A stretch of 64,000 nucleotides of DNA from Humulus lupulus (taxonomy: Eukaryota; Streptophyta; Magnoliopsida; Rosales; Cannabaceae), in assembly GCF_963169125.1 (NCBI RefSeq), contig NC_084795.1:133527701-133591700 (forward strand), in the 5' to 3' direction. This document shows, one piece after another, positions 22,681 to 33,414 of this stretch (the stretch's first letter is position 1; each line of letters opens with the position of its first letter). Made by a program: the position numbers and the translations under genes. The notes beneath the pieces were generated by a model. That model had not been told where the DNA came from. It saw only the letters and a program-made list of their open reading frames with translations, and did not search any database.

Positions 22681-23617
22681 TGTTAGGACTAATACCCTAA
22701 AATCATGTAAAAAAAATTATTGAATTAAATAAAAAGAATAATTTTATTATATTTGACTATTATAATTATTATTTGAATCAATTATATGATGATATCAAGA
22801 AAATTCCTTATTCATTCATGAGAATATGATCTTGTATTAGTACGAGAGAATGAAGATCATATATAATGAATAAAATAGTCAGTAACATATTAAAGTAAGG
22901 ATTCTTTAATGAATGGTTACTAGTGCAGTTTACTAAGCATACGGGATGCAAGTGATCTAGATTCAGATTACTTATGTGGATAGACATCTTAGTAAAGGTG
23001 TGGCATATAATAGAGATTATATATGACAGGACCGATAAGAATTAATTATCTTTATAAACTTGTCGTTTTACATAAAGATATGATTCTTATCATAATAGAT
23101 GATCATTTGTAGATTAGTCTAAATCCTGAGTATTCATGAACTTCTGTTTGTATTTATTGGATCTTTTGATTCATTCGTTGAGGTTTCTAAGTATAATGAG
23201 GATAATGACTTTTGCTTTGGAGATTCAATGTCATGAATGGCTGGGAACATGAATTACAATAATGGAATCCATGCTTTCCTAACAGATTGAATATTGGTTC
23301 CCTTAAGGGTTAATTCTATAACTGAGTAGTTATTGAGCTCAAATCTATAATTTGATTATAGATTGATTATTCTCTAGTTAATTAATGGCACTTAAGTATC
23401 AAGAGGTAATTAGAAGGGTAAAACGATAATCTTGACCAACCCTAATTAACGATCCAATAAATAGAGGACAAAACTACATTTATTGATTGTATCAATGGAC
23501 TACTAGAGAAAACTTTGTAAATATAATTCAATAAATACTTAGAGTGCAATTCCATCTTTATAGTGAAGTAATCAAGGAATTAATAATTAAGATTATTGGA
23601 TTAAAGAGTTTAATTAA
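22681..23617 (+). repeat. 5' LTR of copia G, first segment
   Basis: It aligns with 61138-61710 of the 3' LTR at roughly 88-90% by eye. It is interrupted at 23617 by element A after ATTAA. Confidence 0.9.
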
Positions 23618-25048
23618 TGTTGACGGTAAGAACTCGTCAACAAAATAAGGATGGAAATCTCAAAAACATAAATCAGTATCTAATGAACATAAGTGAACTT
23701 ATAGAAACTTAAAGGAAAATTGCAAGTGAAAAATAGAAAGAAAACACGTATATTGCTCTTAGAGTAATCTGATCTTACAAGAATTTTTCCCAACCCCTCT
23801 CAATGATGAAGTGAGGTTCCCTTTATAGTGGGCTTTAATGGCCCCTAATACATTGTGGTCTTGGGGGACCAGATTGTTCACAAGTACATTGTCAGGGGAG
23901 TGGTATCAAACATAGTAGCACAGGTGGTTGTGGAGCAGAAGGTTATGGTGCCGGCTTCAGTTTATGGTCAGAATATGTGGAAGTGCCTCCACTTTAGTAC
24001 CTGAATGTGTCTCCACTACTTTCTTAGTACGAGTGTCAGAGATTGGCTGGTAAGGACCACACTAGGTACCTCACTCGTACAACCACTACTTGTCTGACAT
24101 GGACACCATATACGTGCTTTGTCTTCTTTTGGTTGATACGTATCTTTCGTACCCTTAGGTGCTTTGTACCTGAAGGTTTCTCTCGTATATCCAAGATACA
24201 CCCTCGCTCCAAGCCCCTTTTTATTTTGCTAAGTATAAGAGGACTCGTAGCCTTGAGTGAGATAAGCAGGTGAAAGTCGTGCCCCACTGGTGATACCTTC
24301 CTTAGAAAATAGAGAAGGGCCTCATTAGCGAGGCATATGCTTATATCATAGAGGCGTCACCTTGCGAGATGGTGCGTGGGCCTGGGCACCTAGGCGCGAC
24401 CGAGGCGTGGCTCACGAGACAGTGCGCGGTATTGGGCACCTGGACATGGTAGAGGCGTGGCCTCGCGAGATGTGGCCTTCTGAGATGGGGCTTCGCGAGA
24501 TGGGATGGTGTGTGTGCCTGGGCACCTAAGTGTGGCCGAGGCGTGGCTTGGGAGATGGTGCATGGGTACCGTAGAGGCATGGCCTTGCGAGATGTGGCCT
24601 CACGAGATGGGGCCTCGCGAGATAGCATGGTGCGTGGGCTTGGGAATCTAGGCACGACTGAGGCGTGGCCTCGCAAGATGTGGCCTCGAAAGATGGGGCT
24701 TCACGAGATGGGATGGTGTGTGGACCTGGGCACCTAGGCGCGGCCGAGGTGTGCCCTGCAAGATGTTATACGGTCTTGGGCACCTGGGTGCGACAGAGGT
24801 GTGGCCTCGCAAGATGTGGCCTCGCATGATGGGGCCTCACGAGATGGGATGGTGCGTGGGCCTGGGCACCTAGGCGCGGAGGAGGTGCCTAGGTGCGTGG
24901 CACCTAGGCATGGGTCCATAGGACCTTCAGCGAGGTAAGCAATGTGAAGTGAGCTTGCACCTCTCGTGGGGTGAGACAGGTCAATCTCGCAAAGGCCTTG
25001 CGTGAGGCCTGGGTCTTTCAGGATCATGTCCACTCTGCAGTGGTCACA
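23618..25048 (-). repeat. 3' LTR of Tat element A
   Basis: It starts TGTTGACGG and ends GGTCACA, next to the ATTAA duplication. A TATA box on the minus strand (TATAAAG, plus 23821-23827) marks the promoter. It holds the CTCGCGAG minisatellite in its distal half. Confidence 0.9.
24355..24905. repeat. CTCGCGAG minisatellite in 3' LTR of A
   Basis: Irregular units built from GGCCTCGCGAGATG and TGGGCCTGGGCACCTAGGCGCG alternate for about 550 bp. The order of units differs from that in the other LTR (46838-47415), so the array has been rearranged since insertion. Confidence 0.85.
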
Positions 25049-25064
25049 ATTGCCCCCCAGTCTA
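25049..25064 (-). other. Polypurine tract of element A
   Basis: The minus strand reads CTGGGGGGCAAT immediately before the 3' LTR. This is the expected primer for plus-strand DNA synthesis. Confidence 0.75.
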
Positions 25065-25762
25065 TGAGAGAGTCTTCAGGCTCTCTTGTAGACTTCAAGG
25101 TACGATGCATTCGGGTTTTCCACGGGATTTTGAGGGTGTATGCGAGCCTATCATTGTGCTTCGCGGATCCTAAGGCAAGTGCCAAGGCCCTTCCTTTACC
25201 ATTGTTTAGGCCTTGGGTTCGATGGCTAAGATGAGCCTATTATTCCTATAAATGGGCCTTCATATCTAGCCTATTATTTACACTTTATCTCTTTAGCTTA
25301 GTGGCTTTGGAATCATTACTCATTTCAAGAGGTAAGGGGTTCGATTCCTCACAACCTTACTTGGTTGTCCTTTCCTTTTATTATTTGATTTTATTTCTTT
25401 TATACCAATATCCATACAGGTATTTGGGGACTAAAACTCTTCTCTCCTCCATTTTTGTAAGCGCAAATCTTCGACCCTTGACATTCGTTCGATCATGGTG
25501 GTGCTTTGGACCATTGTTCTCCTTTTGACAGTGCTGATACTTTCGACCTTCAGCCTCCCTTCAACTGTGGTAGCGCTCGATTTTTCTTACATAAGGTATA
25601 CTTTCTTTCTTACTTATTTCGTCGGGTCCAAATTAGCACTACTCGGGATGGGTTTCTTTGGCCGGAGCTCGTTGTGAGTTGATCCACTTACATGCCCTTG
25701 TTTGTACCTCGTAGTTGGTCATTTAGAGCGCTTGTATCCAGAGGTTTTAAGATCATTCCTTT
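25065..25762 (+). other. Region between 3' LTR of A and antisense gene
   Basis: About 700 bp, probably the promoter and first exon(s) of the antisense gene. It contains the tRNA-like box pair at 25287-25360. A reading frame from ATG 25495 is followed by a possible splice donor at about 25600 (ATAAGGTATAC). No clear domain is seen. Confidence 0.4.
25287..25360 (+). other. tRNA-like A box / B box pair
   Basis: TAGCTTAGTGG at 25294-25304 fits the tRNA A-box consensus and GGTTCGATTCC at 25338-25348 fits the B box. The start-to-start distance of 44 bp equals that in a tRNA, and TTTCAAGAGGT between them resembles an anticodon-arm region. The acceptor stem does not pair, so this is not an intact tRNA gene. 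It may be a SINE head or a decayed tRNA. Confidence 0.45.
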
Positions 25763-26851
25763 GTGTTCTGTAGCAATTCTCTCATTTACACATGCACCCT
25801 TATTACCTATGAGGCGAGGTTCCATGGCCTACAAGGGATCATCTGGTGCTCCTCCTGGGTCGAGTTTGTAGACTTATCTTCAGACTTGGAGTCCCCCGAA
25901 AACAAAACTCACCAAGACTATGACACTTTGAGGCAGGCCCGTATACGTCACCTTGATCATATGGCTGAACTTAGGTGTAAAATCTGGGTAGTGGAGAGCG
26001 AAATAGACTCATATTTTAGGGGCGATGGAGTTTCTTTTCTCTTTGACCTTAGCGACCACATAGCAAGCCTTAGGGTGACCCTTTTAGATCTATAGATGGA
26101 GTTGGAGTTCATGGAGGGAAATCTCCTGCTTGAACCTCCTGCCCCATTCTCCCCTTATGGTTGTCATGGGGTCATCCCGGGTTCCCCTCAACCCTTGGTC
26201 TCAATTCACCCTTGCTAAGCGCTTCCACACTCAGCGCCTCAGTGGAGGACCCTTGCTAGGAAGAAAAAATGGAGGGTAAAGTGTCATGTTTCTACCTCAC
26301 CTTTTTTCTTTGGTTTTCTAGATATGGAAAATAGAGTGCGATGGCAGGTGGCTTCCGTAGCACAAGATTCTGGTCCTTTATTGGCGTCTTCTATTGTGTC
26401 CAATTTGTCGGAGAATTGGTTGTTTGAGCTATCCGCGAAATATTGCATTGGCAAAGAATACAAGTTGTGTGTTCCTTCCAATACCTGTCGGGTCGATAAT
26501 CCCCCCCAGGGGTGCGTGGCCACGAGCGAGCATATCTTGAAAGTGGGTGGGACCATTCCTTCACACCCGTTCTTCATCATGATACTTAATCACTTTGACC
26601 TTGCTCTGCTCCAGCTGGTGCCTAACAGCTGGCTGACCTTAAGTTGCCTATACATGGCGTTTACTGAGTTCAACCAATGCGCTCCTACGAATCGAGAGGT
26701 GAATTTTATGTATAACCTCATGCCAACCACTAAATCCAAAGGCTTCTATTTCTTATAGAGGGTTCTATATCAAACCCCGGGTCCTGGAAGCAGGACTTTT
26801 TCCCCGTAAAAGGTCCCCTTTATGTACGTGAATGCTTTCGCTCGTCCCCAA

Positions 26852-26938
26852 GTAAGTACTTCATGCTTGTCTTCCTTTTACTTTGAATTGGTTATTTTGG
26901 AGCTTATGCTTATATTGGTAATTATGTTGATTGTGCAG
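26852..26938 (+). other. Predicted intron 1 of antisense gene A
   Basis: Donor GTAAGT after CCCCAA and acceptor TTGTGCAG. The exon frame ending ...FRSSP joins in phase to ...EFSELDIPRS through a split Lys codon. It is T-rich inside, as in plant introns. Confidence 0.6.
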
Positions 26939-27602
26939 AGGAGTTTAGTGAGCTTGACATTCCCCGGTCGGAGGCAGTGCCAGTGGACAAACTCCTCGAT
27001 GCCAACCCCGCCCAGAAAATGGTCGCCCGCCTCTTCACTGTGGCTAACCTGAACCACCACAACTTATCCGTAGTCTCAGATCCTGATGCATTGTGGCACA
27101 TTTCCGAGTGAAGGAAGAAGGCGCCTTTAGTTAAGCATCACTCTGACGGGGACGACGCGGAGTGGGTGCTCGAGGAGGTTTCCCAAGAACCCAGACGACC
27201 TCGTCGATCATCTCTGTCTCCTAGGGGGTGCCCTCCTTTGGCCCCTATGGACCATGACATGGACTCTCACTCCCATGATCTGAAGACCATGCCGGGGGGC
27301 TTCATATGTCCCTTTCTAAAGACTACGATACTCTTCCTCATGCTCCCCTCAATCCTGGTTTGTCGGGGGCTCATTTACCCGATAATCCTGCACCCCCTCC
27401 TCCTTCGGTGAGCGGATCATCTGTTCCCACCCAGCTAGGTGCCCCTGACTCGGAGGGCCCACCTTGGGTGGGTTTTATGGCAACCTCTTATGGGAAACAG
27501 TATACTCTGGTCATCGAGGGTCTTCCTGAGACTGATTGGAGAAGTCTCGGGAATTTTTCCATGTCGGAGTTTGGGGAGACTCTTGTACGCTCCGCAACAT
27601 GG

Positions 27603-27689
27603 GTGAGTTCATGCGTCTTACATTGGCCTTACTATTTTTTTTGGATTCTTTGTTTATTCATCATCATTATTATTATTTTTCTTATGTAG
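27603..27689 (+). other. Predicted intron 2 of antisense gene A
   Basis: Donor GTGAGT after ACATGG and acceptor TTATGTAG after a strongly T-rich tract. The frame continues (phase 0) from ...RSATW into TSLVVQRFADSV. It sits just before the coiled coil, as does the 34879-34949 intron of E. Confidence 0.65.
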
Positions 27690-28116
27690 ACTTCCCTGGT
27701 GGTCCAACGCTTTGCCGACTCGGTGCAAGACCTCTCCTCGTTGAATGCTGAAAGAGACCGTCTAACGGTCAAGGTTCAGGGGCTCAAGAGGGAACTTACT
27801 GAAACCAAGCTTAAGCTTGAGAAGGTCCTGGCGAAGGCCTCTTCATCATCGAAAAAGAAGAAGAGGGTGAATGCCAAGGCCGTGGTGCTGCAGGAGAAGG
27901 TTGCTCGCCTAGAGGCCGATCTTGGTGGAGCAGAAGCTAAGGTTGCAGGAGAGGGTCACTCTCCTAGAGGCGAATTTTGCTGAAATCGAGTACAAATCCA
28001 TAGAGCGCGCCCTCTATGGAATGTGGAGGCAAAATCGTAACTTCGATTTCTCCTCCTTTGGTGAGCACGCCGTTGCCAAGGTGGCTGAGTGGAATGCCCG
28101 CGGCAGGAGGCTCTGA

Positions 28117-29209
28117 GATTCTGCTTTCACGATCTTATCATTTAATTCGATTTGGCTGTATGCTCACTTGAGCTTATCATTCAATTTTTTTTATTTTTTT
28201 GGAACTTTTATTAGTCCTATTACATTATCATGACTCCTTTTTTCTGTATATATATGCAATTATTTTCTTTTGTTCCTCTATGTTTGAGGTCCTTTTGGGC
28301 TCGCAAAAAGGGGTTCGATAGGATTTTTTTTATATATACTTTTTTATTTATCATGCTTGAGGTCCTTTGGAGCCCATATGAAGGGGTTCGATAGGTCTCT
28401 CTTTGGTGTATCTTGATTGTATCTATAAGGATATGTTGACCCTTTGGGTTCTAGTTATCCTTTTATATACTTTTGTGCGCGCTTATTATTTCTTGTGAGA
28501 AGCATCCTTCTCGTCATTATTCATAGTACTATTTTTGCAAGGGTCTCTTTTAGGACCCTTTTTGGCTAGATGGCTTGGTGGCCGCTCTAGGCATATTAGT
28601 GGGTGCTCTACTTGAGGCATTTCCTCTCGTCGAAGCATATGCCTTTATTAGGAGGCTTTTCTTGTAGGACCTTTTGACCTCCTTGATGTTCATAAGGGTT
28701 GCTACTCCTCGTGAACTCAAGTGATGTCTTGCCAGGTCTTATTCTTTATTTATAAGGGGTCTATTTTTTTTTATATATAAGAGTCTCGTTCAGGACCCTT
28801 TTTTTTTTTCCTATATACTCTGCCCCCCAAGTGGTTGGCGAGGTTTATCTGAACAGTCACTTTGATCATTTCATTCACGCATTTTGATAATCATTGTAAA
28901 TGAGATTTAGATAGTGCGATCATTTTTCTCAAACAAGAGTTCTTACTACATATTCATTTAATGCCACAACATATTCATTGGAAATGATTGAAGTACATGG
29001 TAACCTGTGGTGACTTCGTTCTTACTACATATCAAGGAGTCCAAGTTAGCCTTCTACCTCATAGCTATTCCATTAGACTTGCACGTTTAGACAGAACAAT
29101 AACATGCTTGCCTTAGTTATGGAGGTCTTACTGATAATATTTTTTTAGATGTTCTACATTCCATGCTCTAGGTACCGTGGTATCATCAAAACGTGCCAGC
29201 TTGTAGGTG
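28117..29209. other. Spacer between antisense gene and integrase of A
   Basis: About 1.1 kb, T-rich, with repeated blocks TTTGAGGTCCTTTTGGGCTC / AAGGGGTTCGATAGG (28284-28400) and the stretch 28490-28565 shared with D' and F. CCCCCCAAGTGG at about 28825 resembles another polypurine tract. No gene. Confidence 0.6.
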
Positions 29210-30383
29210 TTAGGGGGCACCACCTGGGCAACTTGGTAGGGTCCTTCCCAGTTTGCCCCTAACACTCGCGCTCGGGTCCCAAGTGTTGGGCAGGACTTTC
29301 CTTAACTTGAGGTCTCCGACCTTGAATGCCCTCTCTCGCACCCTTGGATTATAGTATCTTGTGGCTAGTTGCTGGTATGTTGCCAACTTCAGTTGTGCCC
29401 TTTCTCTCCTTGCTTCCAATAGTTCCAAATTTTTGGCTAATGCTGGGATGTTAGCCTGGTCATCATACGCTTGTATGTCGATGGAGTTGATCTTCATTTC
29501 TATCAGAAGGACAGCCTTGCAGCCATAGGCTAAGGCGAAAGGCGTCTCTCCAATGGTGGAACGAGGTGTAGTCCTGTAGGCTCAAAGCACATTGGGCAAT
29601 TCTTCAACCCAGGCCCCTTTCAACTTTTCCAACTTTGTTTTCAAGTTCCTTTTTAGGATCTTGTTGATGGCCTCCACTTGCCCATTGGCTTGTGGGTGTA
29701 CTACAGCGGAGAAACTCCTCTTGATTCCCTTTTCCTTGCAATATTCTTCGAATGTTCCTCCTTCCAATTGTGTCCCATTGTTGGAGATTTTCCTGTAGGG
29801 TACTCCGAACCTGCAGACGATAAATTTGTTAACGAAGGTGGTGATTTTCTTAGCCGTCATGTTTACTAGAGGCTCTGCTTCCACCCATTTAGTAAAGTAA
29901 TCGACTGCTACAACAGCATATTTTGCGACTCCTCTTCCTGCTGGTAGCGCTCCGATCAAGTCAATCCCCCACACAATGAAGGGCCATGGGCTGGTCATGC
30001 TCACGAGCTCATTTAGTGACTATTTGGGTAATTTGCATGCCTTTGGCACTTGTCACACCTTCTCGCGAAATTGCTCGCATCTTTCTCCATGGTAGGCCAA
30101 TAATACCCCTGTCATATGACCTTATTTGCTGTGGATTGCCCCCAGCATGATTGCCACATTCTCCTTCGTGTCTCTCTTGCAGAACTTTTAAAGCCTCCCC
30201 CTTGTCTATACAACGTAGGAGCGAGGTGGAGAAGCCTTTCTTATATAAAACTCCATCTACTAGGGTGTATTGGGCAGCTTTGTAAGTCAGCTTACGGGCA
30301 TCTTTTTTGTCCAAGGGTAACGTCCCGTCACTTAAGTACCTTAGGATGGGTGCAAACCATGACTCCTTAGGGTTATCGACCAT
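29210..30383 (-). pseudogene. Integrase of Tat element A
   Basis: This would insert the DNA copy into the genome. The zinc-binding start HEGECGNHAGG is visible near 30170-30140, followed by a frameshift through the rest of the HHCC region. The core at 30004-29582 has VVAVDYFTKWVEAEP (first Asp, codon near 29902) and HPQANGQVEAINK (Glu). The second catalytic Asp in the usual SDNGTQF is Asn here (ISNNGTQ, codon 29780-29782, AAC). The C-terminal part (YNPRVRERAFKVGDL) follows after another frame break to 29210. Confidence 0.85.
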
Positions 30384-31865
30384 GTGGGTCTCCTCTTCTG
30401 CTATGCTTGGCCTGGAGAGGTATTCGACAGGGATGGACTCAAGCGTGTCTTCATCTCGGGTAGGGGCGAATTTTGCGAGAGCATCATCGTTTGTGTTTTG
30501 CTCCCTTGGGATCTATTCTATGGTGTATTTTTTGAACTGATCCAAATACCCCTTCACTTTGGCGAGATATGCAGCAATTTTTGGGCCTCTAGCTTGATAT
30601 TCGCCCTTAACCTGAAACACTACCAGCTGTGAATCACTAAAGACATGCAAATGGGTTACCTTCAACTCCTTGGCTGCTGCAGGCCAGCCAATAGTGCCTC
30701 ATATTCTGCTTCGTTGTTGGAAGCTTCAAATCCAAATCTTAAGGCACAATACATCTTGTGCCCCTCAGGTCCCGTCATTACTATGCCGGCGCCAGCTCCT
30801 TCCTTGTTAGACCCCCCGTCTACATGGAGGCTCCATTCTTCAGGCTGCTTTTCCCCTTCATCCATCAGTTCAATCTCTTCTACTTCTCCCTCCTCATAGG
30901 GTCGATGTGCAAATTTAACTATAAAATCTGCAAGTACTTGCCCGTTGACTGAGGTCCTTAGGGTGTAAGTGATGTCAAATTGACTTATTTCAATTGACCA
31001 CTTTAACAACCTTCCCAAAGTTTCCAGTTTGTGCAAGACTTGACGTAAAGGGGTGTTGGTGAGAACTTCAACAACATGAGCATGAAAATAGGGCCTCAAC
31101 TTTCGTGAAGCCACTATCACGGTATATGCTAACTTTTATATTTTTGGGTACCGGGTTTCTGCGTCTACCAACCGCTAGCTCACATAGTACACAAGCTGCT
31201 GATGCTTCTTTTCTCATTTGACTAGGGCGACACTTATAGCATGCTTTGATACGGCTAAGTACAACTACAACTTTTCCCCTTTTTCTAGCTTAGCCAAAAT
31301 GGGTGGATTTCCTAGTTGTTCCTTTAGCTTATCGAAGGCCTCCTGAAAATATTCATCCCAAGCGAACTTTTTGCTCCCTTTTAGGACGTTGAAGAAAGGA
31401 AGATATTTGTCAATGGATCAGGAGAAGAATGTATTGAGGGCTGCTACTCTCTCGGTTAAGCACTACACCTCCTCCTTGCTTCGTGGTGGGCTCATTTCCA
31501 GCAATGCCTTGATTTTGTCAAGATTGGCCTTGACACCTCAAGAGTTCACCATAAAACCCAAGAACTTCCCTGACGAAACTCCGAACGTGCACTTGAGCGG
31601 GTTTTGCTTCATTCTGAATTTTCGAAGGGTGCCGAACATCTCACTGAGGTCGTCTGTGAGCTCTTCTGCCTTCTTCGTTTTTACTAGCATATCATCTACA
31701 TATACTTCCATATTTGTCCCTATCTGAGTCGCGAACATTCTGTTCACCAGCCTTTGATAGGTAGCACTTGCATTCTTTAACCCAAAAGGCATCACTTTGT
31801 AGCAATAAATCCCCTTGTCTATATAAAAGAAGTGTGCTCTTCACCGACTGGGTTCATGGGTATTT
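30384..31865 (-). pseudogene. RT C-half and two RNase H domains of element A
   Basis: This is continuous with 42969-43544 before the insertion of E. The order is GIYCYKVMPFGLKNASATYQ, the catalytic VYVDDMLVKTK (near 31691-31702), and the thumb; then the first RNase H (YLAVSKHAISVALV, VIVASRKLRPYFHAH, DFIVKF) to about 30900; then a second, archaeal-type RNase H starting WSLHVDGGSNKEGAGAG and containing ASNNEAEYEALLAGL. Two RNase H domains are a known hallmark of the Tat lineage. Stops occur at many places (31400-31130), so it is inactive. Confidence 0.85.
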
Positions 31866-31870
31866 GATTG

Positions 31871-32457
31871 TGTTCACCCTAATTTTGGTCAATGACATGG
31901 AGTCTAGGACACGACAAGAAAACAATATAGAGCTTGAAAATAACCTAATGTAAAGATAAAGAACACAGGGATTTATAGTGGTTTGGCCCCAGTAATTGGT
32001 AATGACATAAATCCACTTGGTACTATTATTAATATTGAACTCCCAAGGTGTGATCAAAGAACGAGGGTTCCTGAGTTTCATGGACCTTAGAAGAAGAAAA
32101 CAATACAATGATGGATAATAGTAATATAATTCTCTAAGCAAAAAAGATCGATCTCCTTCCTTAAGCTATCTCTTGTATATTTATTGGCTCAGGAAGAGTT
32201 ACATGAATTAGGAAATAATATCAATCCTTAATGATCAGATCTGCAGGTAATAATGAAGAGATATTCTCGGATATCATCACAACTGTACAGATCTTTACAT
32301 AAATGAGCGAATATACGACCAGGCTAGTCATATATAGAACTTGATCTCTTCGCGCAGAAATAATGTTGGTCGATAGGCGAGCTTGTATCTATGCTACGTG
32401 TCCACCACGTGTCAAAAATCCTTGCCACATCATCAGCAACTGATTTATGGATAAACA
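31871..32457 (-). repeat. 3' LTR of element E
   Basis: TGTTCACCCTAATTTTGG...GATAAACA. The right copy reads TGTTGACCCTGATTTTGG. Immediately to its right is TTTTCCCCCCAAG, the polypurine tract on the minus strand. Confidence 0.92.
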
Positions 32458-33414
32458 TTTTCCCCCCAAGTTTATTTATCGCGACCAGCAATAAGTAAAC
32501 TTAGGAAAATAAATTTTTGTATGCCCCACGAAATCTGTCAGAACTCTCGTGTGTTCTTGAAAATAGTTACCTAATCAGGTCCAATCATGCCTTGTTAGTT
32601 TTCAAGAAATCATTCCGACGGTTGTTACACTCCCCCATGCCTTTAAAAAGGTAACTCATGATTACCCCACAATCTTCTTTTAACTCTTTACACGCCATCT
32701 TTTTGCCAAGAACTCTCAAGAAATATATTTCAGAGCCCAGGACTTTAAAGTTTTCAGGCGTTTTGCCGAGGATCTCTCGCCTGCAAACTCAAAGTTCTTC
32801 CTTCTCAGAATCTCCAATCTTCATTCAGGTAAACTTTCTTCGACGTTTAACCCTTTGAGATGCCATGCATGCTACTTCTGTGCTTTGAGACTTTTTCTGT
32901 TCTTGGGTAGAAATTTGTGAAGATTGTGAACATACTGTTTGATGCTTCATAGGGTAGTGTACTTTTGCTCTATATAAGTTAGGAATCAGTTTGATAGTTA
33001 GGATCATGGGTTTGCGGTGTAAAATCGAAGTAAAAATTTGATTTTTAGGCTAGCTGAAAAACTGGGGTTTTTCCCGCCCCTTTGGAGTTGAAAAAGATTT
33101 TTTCAGAAAAATCTTTTTACTTTCACTTTTTGATTCGTTTTTCAAACTGCTCGCATAAAACTTAGTGTTTCAATTAGAATGCTGCTGGTCGATAGACGCG
33201 GGCAACGTTATTCCAACTTTCAACATAAGCTCCCAGGCTGTGCGTCTTATCTCCCCCTTTGTCTGTTTGCATTTTATATGCAAGACCCGTGGGGAGGACA
33301 AAGACCCATTGACGACGATCTGTTGGCTCAACAAAGAACAACCCTCGATATTGATACCTGATATTCCTTTTTCTTGTATTAATCCAAACACTTCCCCAGT
33401 TCTGACCCGAAATA
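32458..33414 (+). other. Polypurine tract of E and upstream region of its antisense gene
   Basis: TTTTCCCCCCAAG at 32458-32470 is the polypurine tract (minus strand). Further right is a likely plus-strand promoter region: TTTAAAAAGG near 32643 is TATA-like, and CATTCAGGTAAACTTTC near 32822 could be a splice donor after a 5' untranslated exon. No coding signal before 33415. Confidence 0.4.

Larger units (their letters stand above)
25763..28116 (+). pseudogene. Antisense gene of element A (PF04195-type, with introns)
   Basis: This gene runs opposite to element A, between its integrase and 3' LTR. Its core (26324-26758) is a domain I recognise as the 'putative gypsy type transposon' family (PF04195): LCVPSNTCRVDNPPQG, GTIPSHPFFIMILNHF, LVPNSWLTLSC and TTKSKGFYFL. 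A frame break follows. Introns fit at 26852-26938 (GTAAGT...GTGCAG) and 27603-27689 (GTGAGT...ATGTAG), both 87 bp; across each the flanking frame stays open. The last exon encodes a Lys/Glu-rich coiled coil (QGLKRELTETKLKLEKVLAK) and ends MWRQNRNFDFSSFGEH...GRRL. The homologous gene in E supports this structure. The function is unknown; it is not needed for transposition in other Ty3 elements. Stops show it is decayed. Confidence 0.7.

Noticed and set aside
24341..25033. Minus-strand ORFs rich in Ser/Arg/Ala/His in LTR A
   Set aside because: Translations of the CTCGCGAG minisatellite.
25763..28116. Host gene or DNA-transposon transposase interpretation of the plus-strand PF04195 gene
   Set aside because: It lies inside element A between integrase and 3' LTR, and E has a homologue at the same position. 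No terminal inverted repeats flank it.
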